Source: Hydrogenovibrio crunogenus | GTDB lineage: Bacteria > Pseudomonadota > Gammaproteobacteria > Thiomicrospirales > Thiomicrospiraceae | Assembly: GCF_004786015.1 (NCBI RefSeq) | Contig: NZ_CP032096.1 | Location: forward strand, 62,001 to 126,000 | Length of the DNA: 64,000 bases | Reading direction: 5' to 3' | Shown: one piece after another, positions 1 to 9,428 of the stretch | Layout of the letters: each line of letters begins with the position of its first letter | Numbering within the stretch: position 1 is the first letter of the stretch | Program-made: the position numbers and the translations under genes | The notes under the pieces: generated by a model | Seen by the model: only the letters and a program-made list of their open reading frames with translations | Database searches by the model: none | Told to the model about the DNA's origin: nothing

Positions 1-458
1 CTAATCAATAAGAATGAGGTGATGGATGTCAATTCCCAGAAAATCACCAGTTGTATCAGGTTTTCAGATAATACAATCCCTAACATTGATCCCATGAACA
101 TCAATAAGTAGGCGAAGAAACGCCCCATACAATCTTTTGATGCTAAATAATAACGGGCATAGAAAATGACCAAAAGCCCTATGACCAGAATTAATAAGGC
201 AAAGAGAAGGGCCAGTCCATCTAATCGGAAAGCGAACTGTAAGCCAATGGAATCAACCCATGACCAACTTTGAATTAAGGTTTCCCCTCCAAAGACCTGA
301 GGCATTGAAGGGACTAGAAATGCTAAAGATAATAAAGCAATTCCACCACTGGCCCACGCTGCCGCTAAACGATTTAATTTCGAAGACCAGGCCACTAAGA
401 TGGCGCCAAAAAACGGCAAAAGCACCACAATAGGAAGGTTAAAAGCCAATAAATTCAT
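1..458 (-). CDS. mrpA: Mrp-type Na+/H+ antiporter subunit A (5' part, runs off window)
   Basis: Reading the minus strand from ATG at 458 gives 152 residues with no stop before the window edge. The product is strongly hydrophobic, with several membrane segments. It contains FRLDGLALLFALLI, YARYYLASKDCMGRFFAYLL and FWELTSITSFLLI, which are hallmarks of the N-terminal part of MrpA/MnhA/PhaA subunits, relatives of NADH dehydrogenase NuoL. Mrp complexes are multi-subunit inner-membrane antiporters exchanging Na+ or K+ for H+. The partner subunits would lie to the left of the window on the same strand. NuoL/NdhF is the main alternative; the conserved segments read more like MrpA, but the proton-channel core is outside the window. 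Confidence 0.8.
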   Translation of the reverse strand, partial: MNLLAFNLPIVVLLPFFGAILVAWSSKLNRLAAAWASGGIALLSLAFLVPSMPQVFGGETLIQSWSWVDSIGLQFAFRLDGLALLFALLILVIGLLVIFYARYYLASKDCMGRFFAYLLMFMGSMLGIVLSENLIQLVIFWELTSITSFLLI

Positions 459-755
459 AGCAATCCTAGTTAATTATAAATGTAGTTTATAACTAAAGAA
501 GATTACCACAAACCAGTGCAGAGTCAATGTTTTAGCGGGTTATATCTAGTTCAAAGTCACTTTTTTTAGCCTGAAATTATGTTAAAAATGTGTGGCAGAA
601 TAAGTGGTTAGGAAAAAGTTTTAATTAAGAAACTTTAATGCGCTTTATAAGTTAGTTTACTTTGTCAAAATTTAAGATAGGATAAACGCTATAAAGTGCG
701 ATTAACCTGATTAAAAAGAGCATTGCGAATCTTAGAATAGGGCATGGCTTAAGTG
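459..755. other. Divergent intergenic region
   Basis: About 300 AT-rich bases separate the minus-strand antiporter gene from the plus-strand phosphate transporter, so promoters for both must lie here. I see no convincing -35/-10 pair with correct spacing and no RNA-like hairpin. Confidence 0.4.
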
Positions 756-2519
756 ATGACGAATTTAAAAACCATTTTTTTGGCGGCATTGACACTGATG
801 TTGATAGCTGGATGGGGCTTTGCCGCGGATGATTTTAACTATAAGTTAGATTGGCCCAAAATGATTATGGAATTATTGGGAGGGCTGGCTTTATTCCTAT
901 TCGGGTTGGATTTATTGATCAAAAGTTTGCTGGCGGTTGCAGGTGAAAAAATGAAGCACCTGTTGGAAAAACTGACTGTGAATCGGGTAACAGGAGCGAT
1001 TTCCGGAACTTTGGTCACGGCTGTAATCCAGTCTTCTTCTGTCACCACCGTATTGGTGGTCGGCTTTGTTTCAGCAGGCTTAATGACGGTAGCTCAAGCA
1101 GCCAGTGTCATTATGGGCGCCAATTTAGGGACGACCATTACGGCGCAAATCGTTGCCTTTAAGATTACCAATTTGGCCTTACTCATGATTGCGATTGGGT
1201 TTGTCATGCAGTTTGTTGGCCAACGCAGTCGAACCCGTAGTTTTGGGGAATTGATTCTTGGATTAGGGTTAATCTTTTTCGGCATGAATGTCATGAGCGA
1301 GGGGATGGCGCCATTAAAAAGTTATGAGCCTTTTCTCAATTTAATGGTGGAAATGCAAAACCCTTTTTATGGCATTTTAGTGGGGTTAATTTTTACCGCT
1401 TTGGTTCAATCTTCTTCCGCCACGATCGGGATTGTCATTGTGATGGCAAGTAATGGGTTTTTGACTTTACCCGCCGGGATTGCTCTTTCAATGGGAGCGG
1501 ATATTGGCACCTGCATCACGGCTGTGTTGGCCTCAATTGGTAAATCTCGAGATGCTATCCGATCGGCAATGATTCATGTCGGTTTCAATATTTTGGGCGT
1601 TTTGATCTGGTTGCCGTTTATTTCAGTATTGGCCTATTTATCGGTGTCTATTTCACCATCGGTTATGCCGGATATTATGACGATGGAAACTTTGGCAGAA
1701 AACACTCCTCGAGAAATCGCCAACGCCAACACCATTTTTAAGTTGTCTGCGTTGTTGCTCTTTTTGCCAATGATTCCTTTGTTCGTGTGGGCGGTTTACA
1801 AACTTTATCCGGTAATTGAAGACGAAAATAATCAGCGTGATATCAAACCTAAGTTTTTAGACAACAGTTTATTATCGGCTCCTTCAATGGCATTGGATGC
1901 CGTAGAAATGGAATTGGAAGCATTCCATCAAAAGTTCAGTACTTTTTTTAATCACGCCGTACAGAATGCCGATGCGATTACCCTAGATAAATTGACTTAT
2001 GAAGATAAATATACCGATCGTTTGAAAAGCTATCAGCATGAAATCTTGTTGTATTTGGGTAAGGTCAGTCAATCTGACTTAGATGAAACATTGCAAAAAA
2101 GGCATCTGAAACTGGTGACGGTAATGAATATCTTGGAATCCATGATTGAAACGGTCGATTCTGGAATTATTCAAGCAAAACATATGGCTTTTGAAAACAA
2201 ATTTAAACCCAGTGAAACCATGCTTAATTTATTGGGCAGCTTGGCAAAAGAAGTCGGAAAATCGGTCGATAATGCGATCGGTTCTTTAGTGGAATCGAAT
2301 AAAGATAAGGCATTATTGGTGATATCGGTCAAATCAACCATTGATCATCTAACTCAGGAAGCTCTACAACATCAAGCCCGCTATCTGAAATCGGATAACC
2401 AACGTATTATGATTTTTAGACTTGAAATGCAAATAGTCGATGCCTTAAAACGTATGCATACGTTGTCAAAGCGCATCGCACGTTTTCAATTAACGGAACA
2501 AGAAGGATCAGAGTCATGA
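756..2519 (+). CDS. Na/Pi cotransporter family protein with C-terminal PhoU-like domain
   Basis: The 587-residue protein has a hydrophobic N-terminal half with two inverted Na/Pi-cotransporter repeats, each carrying the QSSS signature (about residues 92 and 218 counted from ATG 756). The C-terminal part (about 370-580) is soluble and helical, as in the PhoU-like tails of YjbB/NptA proteins. The family moves phosphate with sodium across the inner membrane; E. coli YjbB has been linked to phosphate export. The ATG at 756 follows a GTG at 753 in the same frame, and I prefer the ATG. The stop overlaps the next ATG (ATGA), so the small lipoprotein gene is translationally coupled. Confidence 0.88.
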   Translation: MTNLKTIFLAALTLMLIAGWGFAADDFNYKLDWPKMIMELLGGLALFLFGLDLLIKSLLAVAGEKMKHLLEKLTVNRVTGAISGTLVTAVIQSSSVTTVLVVGFVSAGLMTVAQAASVIMGANLGTTITAQIVAFKITNLALLMIAIGFVMQFVGQRSRTRSFGELILGLGLIFFGMNVMSEGMAPLKSYEPFLNLMVEMQNPFYGILVGLIFTALVQSSSATIGIVIVMASNGFLTLPAGIALSMGADIGTCITAVLASIGKSRDAIRSAMIHVGFNILGVLIWLPFISVLAYLSVSISPSVMPDIMTMETLAENTPREIANANTIFKLSALLLFLPMIPLFVWAVYKLYPVIEDENNQRDIKPKFLDNSLLSAPSMALDAVEMELEAFHQKFSTFFNHAVQNADAITLDKLTYEDKYTDRLKSYQHEILLYLGKVSQSDLDETLQKRHLKLVTVMNILESMIETVDSGIIQAKHMAFENKFKPSETMLNLLGSLAKEVGKSVDNAIGSLVESNKDKALLVISVKSTIDHLTQEALQHQARYLKSDNQRIMIFRLEMQIVDALKRMHTLSKRIARFQLTEQEGSES

Positions 2520-2767
2520 AGAAGTCGCTATTAGTGATGGGTAGTTTGCTGATATTGGTCGGATGCAGCAGCAGTATAAAATTTGTTAAAAAAGCCAACC
2601 AGACAGATGAACAGTTTCGAAATGATATGATGTATTGTAAAGGTGAGGCATTAGGGCAATGGAACGACCGAAATGGCGTGTCTCAAGTGAATTTGAGAAG
2701 CCAGCAAATGGGCCCGATGTCTTATGAAGATTGTATGCTACAGATGGGGTATTCCCAGTCACAATAG
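2516..2767 (+). CDS. Small predicted lipoprotein
   Basis: The 83-residue protein begins with a charged start and hydrophobic stretch ending in a lipobox (LILVGC), so Cys16-17 should be lipidated and the mature protein of about 65 residues anchored in the envelope. The mature part is polar, with two further cysteines (YCKG and EDCML) that could form a disulfide in the periplasm. It overlaps the phosphate-transporter stop by 4 nt, indicating co-expression. I do not recognise the family; many gammaproteobacteria carry similar tiny lipoproteins of unknown role. Confidence 0.75.
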   Translation: MKKSLLVMGSLLILVGCSSSIKFVKKANQTDEQFRNDMMYCKGEALGQWNDRNGVSQVNLRSQQMGPMSYEDCMLQMGYSQSQ

Positions 2768-2779
2768 GAAAAGTTGTGA

Positions 2780-3007
2780 TTAATCAAATGTTGGATGGAG
2801 CAGATGCTCTGCTTGGGTCATTTCTTTATTAGCATGGTCACTGCGATGGATTTCATATTCTGTGAAATGGCCATCTTCCTGCGCAACCAGTTCTTCGCCT
2901 ACCTTTTTTAAATAATTCGGGTCATTATGTTTGGTTTTAAAAATCAGGTTGTGTTTACCTTTGACTTTTAAAACGAAATGAACCGGATCCAATGCTTCCT
3001 GAGTCAT
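2780..3007 (-). CDS. Small conserved-looking protein of unknown function
   Basis: This 75-residue, charged, histidine-rich soluble protein has no signal peptide or membrane segment. A clear ribosome-binding site (AAGGAG, about 8 nt before the ATG) supports the start. It begins 3 nt after the stop of the YjbQ-family gene, so the two are almost certainly co-transcribed. I cannot name a family or function. Confidence 0.65.
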   Translation of the reverse strand: MTQEALDPVHFVLKVKGKHNLIFKTKHNDPNYLKKVGEELVAQEDGHFTEYEIHRSDHANKEMTQAEHLLHPTFD

Positions 3008-3010
3008 TTG

Positions 3011-3430
3011 TTATTCTCCTTGGATGGTCACGATAACCTGACGATTAAAACGCCCTGTGCGATGTTCATATAAAAACAAGCCTTGCCATGTTCCCATATT
3101 CAATTCGCCGTTTGAAATGGGAAGGGTATGACTGGTTTCCGTCAAAAGTGTCCGAATATGGCCGGACATATCGTCATCTCCTTCATAATTATGACGATAG
3201 TTTCTATCCCCATCGATGATATGTTTTTGCATCCAATACTCAATATCCTGTCGGACAGTCGGATCGGCATTCTCAGTTATAATCAAAGAGGCTGAGGTGT
3301 GTTGGCAAAAGACATGACAAAGACCGACACTGATCTCCGATTCCGCTATGACTTCATCAATATCATCGGTAATATTAAATGTACCGCGGTTTGAAGTATG
3401 AAACGTTAAGGTGCTTTGATAGATTTTCAT
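3011..3430 (-). CDS. yjbQ: YjbQ/UPF0047 family protein
   Basis: The 139-residue protein is the usual length for the YjbQ (UPF0047) family of small beta-sandwich proteins. Family hallmarks are visible: GLCHVFCQHTSASLIITENADP and, near the C-terminus, the GTWQGLFLYEHR stretch, which hold the conserved histidines and acidic residues forming a putative metal/ligand site. Members are trimeric; E. coli YjbQ has weak thiamine-phosphate synthase activity, and the true role is unsettled. It heads a two-gene minus-strand unit with the small gene 2780-3007. Confidence 0.88.
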   Translation of the reverse strand: MKIYQSTLTFHTSNRGTFNITDDIDEVIAESEISVGLCHVFCQHTSASLIITENADPTVRQDIEYWMQKHIIDGDRNYRHNYEGDDDMSGHIRTLLTETSHTLPISNGELNMGTWQGLFLYEHRTGRFNRQVIVTIQGE

Positions 3431-3680
3431 TGAGTCTTCTAAACTTTGTAAATAAAATCAAAAGGTAATGGCTCTTAATATTACCTATTTTAAATTTGGA
3501 ATCCAAATATTGTTATGGGTTACTGCAAATTTGGTTCATTTTACTCAGGGTTACAGTTAAAGATTTTATCGAAACTTGAGGAATCAGAAGGCGGATTGTT
3601 TTTTTGAGTTAGAATCATGTTGAGCAATCAAAGGAATTTTATGGTTTTTTTCAGCGCTCCAAGGTTTAAAAGGGTTTTAC

Positions 3681-5858
3681 ATGTCTAATGTTCCACTTAA
3701 TCATGCCATTCAGCTGGACCAATTTAAATTGGTCATCAAAAACTCGACCGCCAGTAGTTTTGGCAATATCGCCGTCGCGATCTTTTTAACCTATTTAATT
3801 GTTGATGCCCTTTCCAATACGTTAGTTTTTTTCTGGCTTATGTATATGGTCTTAGTCAGTCTGTTGAGAACGGGGTATGGTCGTTATATCCGTGCAAATG
3901 TAGCTTTAAATAACTATAAACTTTATCAAAGACGCTATTTCATTTTGATTCTATTAACTGCGGTCGGTTGGGGGTATGCCAGTCTGGCGTTATTTGTTGA
4001 AAATGACACCACTCTTCAAAGCTTTCTGGTAATGAGCATTGCTGGAATCAGTTCCAGTAGCGTTTCTTCTCTTTCTCCGGTTAAATCGTATTTTTATAGT
4101 TTTATCATTATCGTCATTACGCCTTTATTGTTAAAGTTCGCAACCACTTACGAAGTCTATGGCATGGCTTTTTCATTGCTTCTTTTGTTGTTCTTAATCT
4201 TTATGATCAAATCCGCAAAACATTATCAGGAAGCGATTAATGACAGTTTAAGTTTGAATTATCAGAATTTGGGATTGATTAAAGAACTGAACCAGGCGAA
4301 ACAAGAAGCAGATGCTTCCAATCGATTGAAAAGTGAGTTTTTGGCTAATATGAGCCATGAAATTCGCACTCCGATGAATGGCATTATCGGGATGACAGGC
4401 TTGCTACTCGATACATCACTGAAAAAAGAACAACGAGATTTAACGCTAACGGTTAAGGAAAGTGCAGAATCGTTATTGGCCATTATTAATGACATTCTGG
4501 ACTTTTCTAAAATTGAAGCTGGAAAAATGGAATTGAACTATGAACCGGTTAAATTGGTGCCTTTTTTAGACAGTGTGATGGAAATGGTCGCTTCTTCAGC
4601 GCAATCTAAAGAGCTTAATTTAGCTTATTTTATTGACCCAAAATTGCCGGCCGAAATAGAAACCGATGGTGTTCGTTTGCGTCAGGTATTGATTAATCTT
4701 TTGAGTAATGGCATTAAGTTTACCGATCATGGGTATGTGTGCCTGACAGTCGGTGCGCTTGATTCGGGTTCTAGTCGGTTGCAGTTTAAAGTGACCGATA
4801 CCGGCATTGGTATTTCTGAAGAAGGTCAGGATAAATTATTTAATGCTTTTAGCCAGGTTGACGGTTCCAGTATGCGTGTGTTCGGTGGCACGGGATTAGG
4901 GTTGACCATTTCAAAACAGATTTTGAGTTTATTAGGCGGCCATATTTCGGTGAAAAGTGCACTGGGTAAAGGTGCCTGTTTTTGTTTTGATATTCCTTAT
5001 CAAGTAATTGATTCAAATAATTGTTTGGCGGCATTAGAGAAAGAAACCTCCCTGGTTTGGTTGATGCCTGACGATGCGCTCAAACCTAAAATGGTTGAGT
5101 TTTTCAAACAGCTCAATATTACAGTTGAGGGTGATACCCTTGATGAGTTGACAGAACAAAGTGTGGGAAATCCTCGTCCGATTTGGATTGATATGACTGA
5201 AGTGATGAAAAATAGCGAAAAACCATTTGAATTAATCCGCATGTTAAAAAACAAACACCCTTTTTTGACGTTACTGTTGACGCACCAGCAAGCTAATGAA
5301 TGGTATCAACAGATTCATGATTTAGCACTCAAAACACGTGTTAAGCCAATTAAATATAGTCATCTTCCGGATTGGTTGTTTTTTAAGAATGAAAAAGAAA
5401 TCCTTAAAGAAACACCAAATAATCAGTCTAATCCAATGTTGGATGCTCTGAATTTGAGCCACTTAAAACTGTTGCTGGCAGAAGATAATCTGGTCAATCA
5501 AAAGTTGGCAACGGCTCTACTAAAAAAACTCGGCATTACGCCTGATATTGCCAATAATGGAGAAGAAGCGTTGCAAAAGCTTGAAGACAATCATTATGAT
5601 CTAGTTTTAATGGACTGTCAGATGCCGACTAAAGATGGCTATCAGGCCACAAAAGAATTAAGAGAGTGGGCCAGACCTATCAAAGATGTAGTGGTTATTG
5701 CCTTAACGGCCAATGCGATGCAAGGTGATGAACAAAAATGTTATGCTGCCGGTATGAATGATTACATTACCAAGCCAGTTAGCCCCATAGTATTGCAAGA
5801 AAAACTGCAGAAATGGGCCGCTGTCATACAGGAAAAATCTCTTTCACAGCAAACGTGA
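3681..5858 (+). CDS. Membrane-bound hybrid sensor histidine kinase
   Basis: The 725-residue protein has about six N-terminal membrane segments (residues 25-180) with little periplasmic loop, then a short coiled linker. The HisKA domain has [10 protein letters not shown] with phospho-acceptor His226. The HATPase domain shows the N box [14 protein letters not shown]1 DTGIGI and G2 GTGLGL. Residues 460-570 look like a degraded receiver. The C-terminal receiver (about 595-715) has the acidic pair in LLAEDN and phospho-acceptor Asp645 in LMDCQMP. No HPt domain is visible, so phosphotransfer probably uses a separate HPt protein or another partner. The gene stands alone and no cognate regulator adjoins it; the stimulus is unknown. 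Confidence 0.9.
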   Translation: MSNVPLNHAIQLDQFKLVIKNSTASSFGNIAVAIFLTYLIVDALSNTLVFFWLMYMVLVSLLRTGYGRYIRANVALNNYKLYQRRYFILILLTAVGWGYASLALFVENDTTLQSFLVMSIAGISSSSVSSLSPVKSYFYSFIIIVITPLLLKFATTYEVYGMAFSLLLLLFLIFMIKSAKHYQEAINDSLSLNYQNLGLIKELNQAKQEADASNRLKSEFLANMSHEIRTPMNGIIGMTGLLLDTSLKKEQRDLTLTVKESAESLLAIINDILDFSKIEAGKMELNYEPVKLVPFLDSVMEMVASSAQSKELNLAYFIDPKLPAEIETDGVRLRQVLINLLSNGIKFTDHGYVCLTVGALDSGSSRLQFKVTDTGIGISEEGQDKLFNAFSQVDGSSMRVFGGTGLGLTISKQILSLLGGHISVKSALGKGACFCFDIPYQVIDSNNCLAALEKETSLVWLMPDDALKPKMVEFFKQLNITVEGDTLDELTEQSVGNPRPIWIDMTEVMKNSEKPFELIRMLKNKHPFLTLLLTHQQANEWYQQIHDLALKTRVKPIKYSHLPDWLFFKNEKEILKETPNNQSNPMLDALNLSHLKLLLAEDNLVNQKLATALLKKLGITPDIANNGEEALQKLEDNHYDLVLMDCQMPTKDGYQATKELREWARPIKDVVVIALTANAMQGDEQKCYAAGMNDYITKPVSPIVLQEKLQKWAAVIQEKSLSQQT

Positions 5859-5966
5859 CGACATAAAGGCTTTAACCGTCTAAATGACGCTTTTTTAAAG
5901 TCGGCTTCTTATTCGTTATAATTATCCTTATAAATCCTTATCGAACTTAACCATTGGAAAGAATGC

Positions 5967-8018
5967 ATGAACCCATTATTACAAACTGATCAATTGCCAA
6001 ATTTTGAAGCGTTTCACGTGGAACACATTGTTCCAGCAGTGGAGACCTTATTATCAGAAAATCTGGCAGAGATTGAAGCTCTGGTCAGCATCAAAGAGGC
6101 GCCGACTTGGAAGAGCTTTGTTGAACCTTTAGAACAGCTGAGCAATCGGTTAGAGCGTGCTTGGGGTCCGGTTGGGCATTTGGATGCGGTGAAAAACTCT
6201 GATGAGTGGCACCAAGCCTACAGCGATTGTTTAGAAAAAATCACAGATTTTTATACGCAAATGGGACAGCATCAAGGTTTGTTTAAAAAGTTTCAACAGA
6301 TTGCGGAATCAGCCGAGTTTGAACAGTATTCTTTGGCACAGAAAAAAGTGGTTGAAAATGCACTGCGTGATTTCCGTTTATCGGGCATTGATTTACCCAA
6401 AGACAAACAATCCGAGTATAAAGTGTTGTCACAGCAGCTGTCACAACTAGGCAGTCAGTTTGGTAACAATGTGCTGAAAAGTACCCAGGCCTGGTCAAAA
6501 TTCATTGAAAACGAAGAAATTCTGGCCGGTTTGCCTGATAGTGCTATGGGGTTGTTGGCACAGTTAGCCACACAAAAAGAGGCTTATCAAAATAAAAAAG
6601 GTTGGTTGGTCACTTTGGATTTCCCTTCTTATCTGGCAGTGATGACACATGCCGATAATCGTGACTTGCGAGAAGAAGTCTATCAAGCGTTTGCCACTCG
6701 TGCGTCTGAAATGGCGCAAGATCCGCAGTATGATAACTCCGAAAACATTGAAAAGATTTTAAAACTTCGTCATGAAAAAGCCCAATTACTTGGCTTTGAA
6801 CACTATGCGGAATTGTCGCTGGCCACCAAAATGGCGGATACGCCCGAACAGGTTATTGGATTTTTAAGGGATCTGGCAAAAAAATCCAAGCCACAAGCGG
6901 AAAAGGAGTTGGCCACTCTAACGGCGTTTGCCCAAAAAGAATTAGGGATCGACACCCTGCAACCTTGGGATGTCACCTATGCCTCTGAAAAATTTAAAAA
7001 TGCCACGTTGTCTTTATCACAAGAGAAATTACGGCCTTATTTCCCGGTTACCAAAGTATTGGAAGGGTTGTTTACTATTACCGAGACGTTATTTGAAGTG
7101 TCGGTCAAAGAAAAACAAGGTGTATCGGTTTGGCATGATGACGTGCGTTATTTTGAAATAATGGACGCGGCGGGTCAAAAAGTGGCAGCCTTCTACTTAG
7201 ATTTGTATGCCCGGGAAAATAAGCGCGGTGGAGCCTGGATGGATTCCGCCATCAGCCGTTGGCGTCATCCGGAGGGTGCTTTGCAATCTCCAGTGGCTTA
7301 TCTGGTGTGTAATTTTACGCCACCCATTGGCGACCAACCGGCTTGCTTAACGCATGATGAAGTGACGACTTTGTTCCATGAATTTGGTCATGGATTGCAT
7401 CACATGTTAACCGAAATGGAAAATTTTGATGTGTCTGGCATTAATGGCGTGCCGTGGGATGCGGTGGAATTACCGTCTCAATTTATGGAAAACTTTTGTT
7501 GGGAGCGGGAAGGCATTGACCAAATGACGGCGCATATTGAAACCGGGGATGTTTTGCCTGATGATTTATTTGAAGCCTTGCAACAAAGTCGAGGCTTCCA
7601 GTCGGCAATGATGATGGTGCGTCAGTTAGAATTTGGCTTGTTTGATTTTCTAGCGCATGCAACCTATAACCCGATTGCACCGCAACCGGTGCTGGAGTTA
7701 GTGAACCAAGTTCGCCAAGAAGTCGCTGTGATCATGCCGCCGGACTATAATCGCTTTGCGCAAAGTTTCAGTCATATCTTTGCAGGCGGTTATGCAGCGG
7801 GTTATTTCAGTTATAAATGGGCGGAAGTATTGTCTGCAGATGCCTTCAGTTTGTTTGAAGAAGAGGGCATTTTAAACCCAGAAATTGGAGTGAAATTTAA
7901 AAATACCATTTTAGCTGCTGGCGGCTCCGTTCACCCGATGACTTTGTTTAAAGCGTTTCGAGGACGTGAACCGGAAATTGATGCTTTATTACGTCATTCA
8001 GGTATTAAAGCGGCCTAA
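5967..8018 (+). CDS. prlC: Oligopeptidase A (M3 family zinc metallopeptidase)
   Basis: At 683 residues this matches E. coli PrlC (680) closely. The zinc-binding HEFGH motif is at residues 471-475, followed by GLHHMLTE and the downstream conserved glutamate region (VPWDAVELPSQFMENF). The cytosolic enzyme degrades signal peptides and other short oligopeptides. The start at ATG 5967 follows GGAAAG. The gene carries a parS-like palindrome near its 5' end, coding FHVEH, and one exact CCAGGCCTGG. A strong terminator lies 23 nt after the stop, so it is probably monocistronic. Confidence 0.94.
   Translation: MNPLLQTDQLPNFEAFHVEHIVPAVETLLSENLAEIEALVSIKEAPTWKSFVEPLEQLSNRLERAWGPVGHLDAVKNSDEWHQAYSDCLEKITDFYTQMGQHQGLFKKFQQIAESAEFEQYSLAQKKVVENALRDFRLSGIDLPKDKQSEYKVLSQQLSQLGSQFGNNVLKSTQAWSKFIENEEILAGLPDSAMGLLAQLATQKEAYQNKKGWLVTLDFPSYLAVMTHADNRDLREEVYQAFATRASEMAQDPQYDNSENIEKILKLRHEKAQLLGFEHYAELSLATKMADTPEQVIGFLRDLAKKSKPQAEKELATLTAFAQKELGIDTLQPWDVTYASEKFKNATLSLSQEKLRPYFPVTKVLEGLFTITETLFEVSVKEKQGVSVWHDDVRYFEIMDAAGQKVAAFYLDLYARENKRGGAWMDSAISRWRHPEGALQSPVAYLVCNFTPPIGDQPACLTHDEVTTLFHEFGHGLHHMLTEMENFDVSGINGVPWDAVELPSQFMENFCWEREGIDQMTAHIETGDVLPDDLFEALQQSRGFQSAMMMVRQLEFGLFDFLAHATYNPIAPQPVLELVNQVRQEVAVIMPPDYNRFAQSFSHIFAGGYAAGYFSYKWAEVLSADAFSLFEEEGILNPEIGVKFKNTILAAGGSVHPMTLFKAFRGREPEIDALLRHSGIKAA
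6010..6025. promoter_or_regulatory. parS: parS-like ParB-binding site
   Basis: CGTTTCACGTGGAACA matches 14 of 16 positions of the bacterial parS consensus TGTTTCACGTGAAACA. The right arm (GTGGAAC) is the form seen in Pseudomonas-type sites. It lies within prlC. Confidence 0.65.
6485..6494. repeat. CCAGGCCTGG palindrome
   Basis: Exact copy inside prlC, read as Gln-Ala-Trp. Confidence 0.8.
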
Positions 8019-8040
8019 TTTTCGCTGGTATCCATTTTCT

Positions 8041-8064
8041 AAAACGCCCAGGCCTGGGCGTTTT
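8041..8064 (+). terminator. Rho-independent terminator of prlC
   Basis: A perfect 24-nt palindrome (AAAACGCCCAGG / CCTGGGCGTTTT) is followed by further T residues. Its centre, 8048-8057, is an exact CCAGGCCTGG. Confidence 0.85.
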
Positions 8065-8153
8065 TATTTTGTTTTATCTCTTCATAATCATATTGAATGA
8101 CCTAAAAAAGCATGAATGTTACAATTCGGCAAATTGCAAAAAAGGATTTTACT

Positions 8154-9407
8154 ATGCGCCACGTACGAATTAACTCTTTAGTCGGCAGTTTGTCACTGTT
8201 GTCTTTTTCAGCCATGACACAGGCTTCTGGTTTTGCTCTCATCGAACAGTCTGCCAGTGGGCAAGGTCTTTCTTATGCTGGGGCGGCTGCATCAACAGAG
8301 GATGCCAGTGTCATGTGGTTTAACCCAGCTGGGTTGACCGAAGTGAAAGGGCATGAACTGATTTTGGGTGCACATCTTATTAACCCTAAGGCGAAGTTTA
8401 CCAATGAGGGTTCTTATTTATCGGTTGCGGCCAATAAGATTCAAGGATCAGATGATGATGGGGCAACAACCGGATTCGTGCCAAATTTTTATTGGAAAGG
8501 TCAGTACAAAGATTATCATTTAGGACTGGGAATTAACGTACCATTTGGCCAGCATATTTCTTACGATGATAAATGGGTGGGACGCTATCATGCGACCGAA
8601 ACGGATCTAAAAAGCTATAACATTAATCCCGCTATCTCCAGAAAATTAACGGATACCTTGTCTTTCGGGGTTGGGTTGAATGCTCAGTATGTCGATTTAA
8701 CGATGGAAAAGAAAGCTAATTTAGGGTCTTCTACCGGTTCTTCGGGCGACGGTAATGTTAAAATTCAAGCCGACAGCTGGGGTTATGGATATAATTTTGG
8801 ACTTTTATGGCAACCGGCCCAATCAACACATGTGGGGCTGTCTTATCGTTCTACAGTGACACAAAATGCGAAAGGAACCATTGATTACACACCAAACTTC
8901 AGAACAGACGGAGATATCTCTTCAACGGTTAACTTGCCTGCAATGGCGGTGTTAAGTGTTAAACAAAGTTATGGCCGCAAGTTTGAATTATTGGCAGGCG
9001 CCACTTGGACTAAGTGGAGTGATTATGGCTCTTTGGTGATTAAAGATGATGCTGGCCAGACGTTGACGGATACGCGTCAGGACTTTAAAGACAGTTGGCG
9101 TTATTCGTTGGGCGGTATCTATCAAGCAACGGATGCTCTGAAATTACGCACAGGACTGGCCATCGATTATACGCCTGTTTCAAATGAAACTCATCGTAGC
9201 CCTAGAACACCGGACTCGACTCGTAAATGGGTTTCTTTGGGGGCAGGCTACCAGTTTAATCAACGATTGAACCTGGATTTTGCTTACAGTCATTTGTTTG
9301 CGGATCGTTCTAAAGTAAACTACACCACAGATGATACACATTATTTGGTGGGTAGCTATGAATCTTCAGTCGATATTGTCAGTGCGCAATTGGTATGGAA
9401 ATACTAA
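8154..9407 (+). CDS. FadL/OmpP1/TodX family outer-membrane transport protein
   Basis: From ATG 8154 the 417-residue protein has a signal peptide ending near TQA-SGFALIEQ, followed by the family's N-terminal plug signature (QSASGQGLSYAGAAAS and MWFNPAGL). The rest alternates polar and aromatic residues typical of a 14-strand barrel and ends in WKY, an aromatic terminal residue expected for outer-membrane insertion. The family carries long-chain fatty acids or other hydrophobic compounds across the outer membrane. An upstream in-frame ATG at 8112 exists, but AAGGAT just before 8154 and the signal-peptide position favour the shorter form. The substrate cannot be deduced. Confidence 0.88.
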   Translation: MRHVRINSLVGSLSLLSFSAMTQASGFALIEQSASGQGLSYAGAAASTEDASVMWFNPAGLTEVKGHELILGAHLINPKAKFTNEGSYLSVAANKIQGSDDDGATTGFVPNFYWKGQYKDYHLGLGINVPFGQHISYDDKWVGRYHATETDLKSYNINPAISRKLTDTLSFGVGLNAQYVDLTMEKKANLGSSTGSSGDGNVKIQADSWGYGYNFGLLWQPAQSTHVGLSYRSTVTQNAKGTIDYTPNFRTDGDISSTVNLPAMAVLSVKQSYGRKFELLAGATWTKWSDYGSLVIKDDAGQTLTDTRQDFKDSWRYSLGGIYQATDALKLRTGLAIDYTPVSNETHRSPRTPDSTRKWVSLGAGYQFNQRLNLDFAYSHLFADRSKVNYTTDDTHYLVGSYESSVDIVSAQLVWKY

Positions 9408-9428
9408 TCTAAAGCCGAGTAATCGCTT

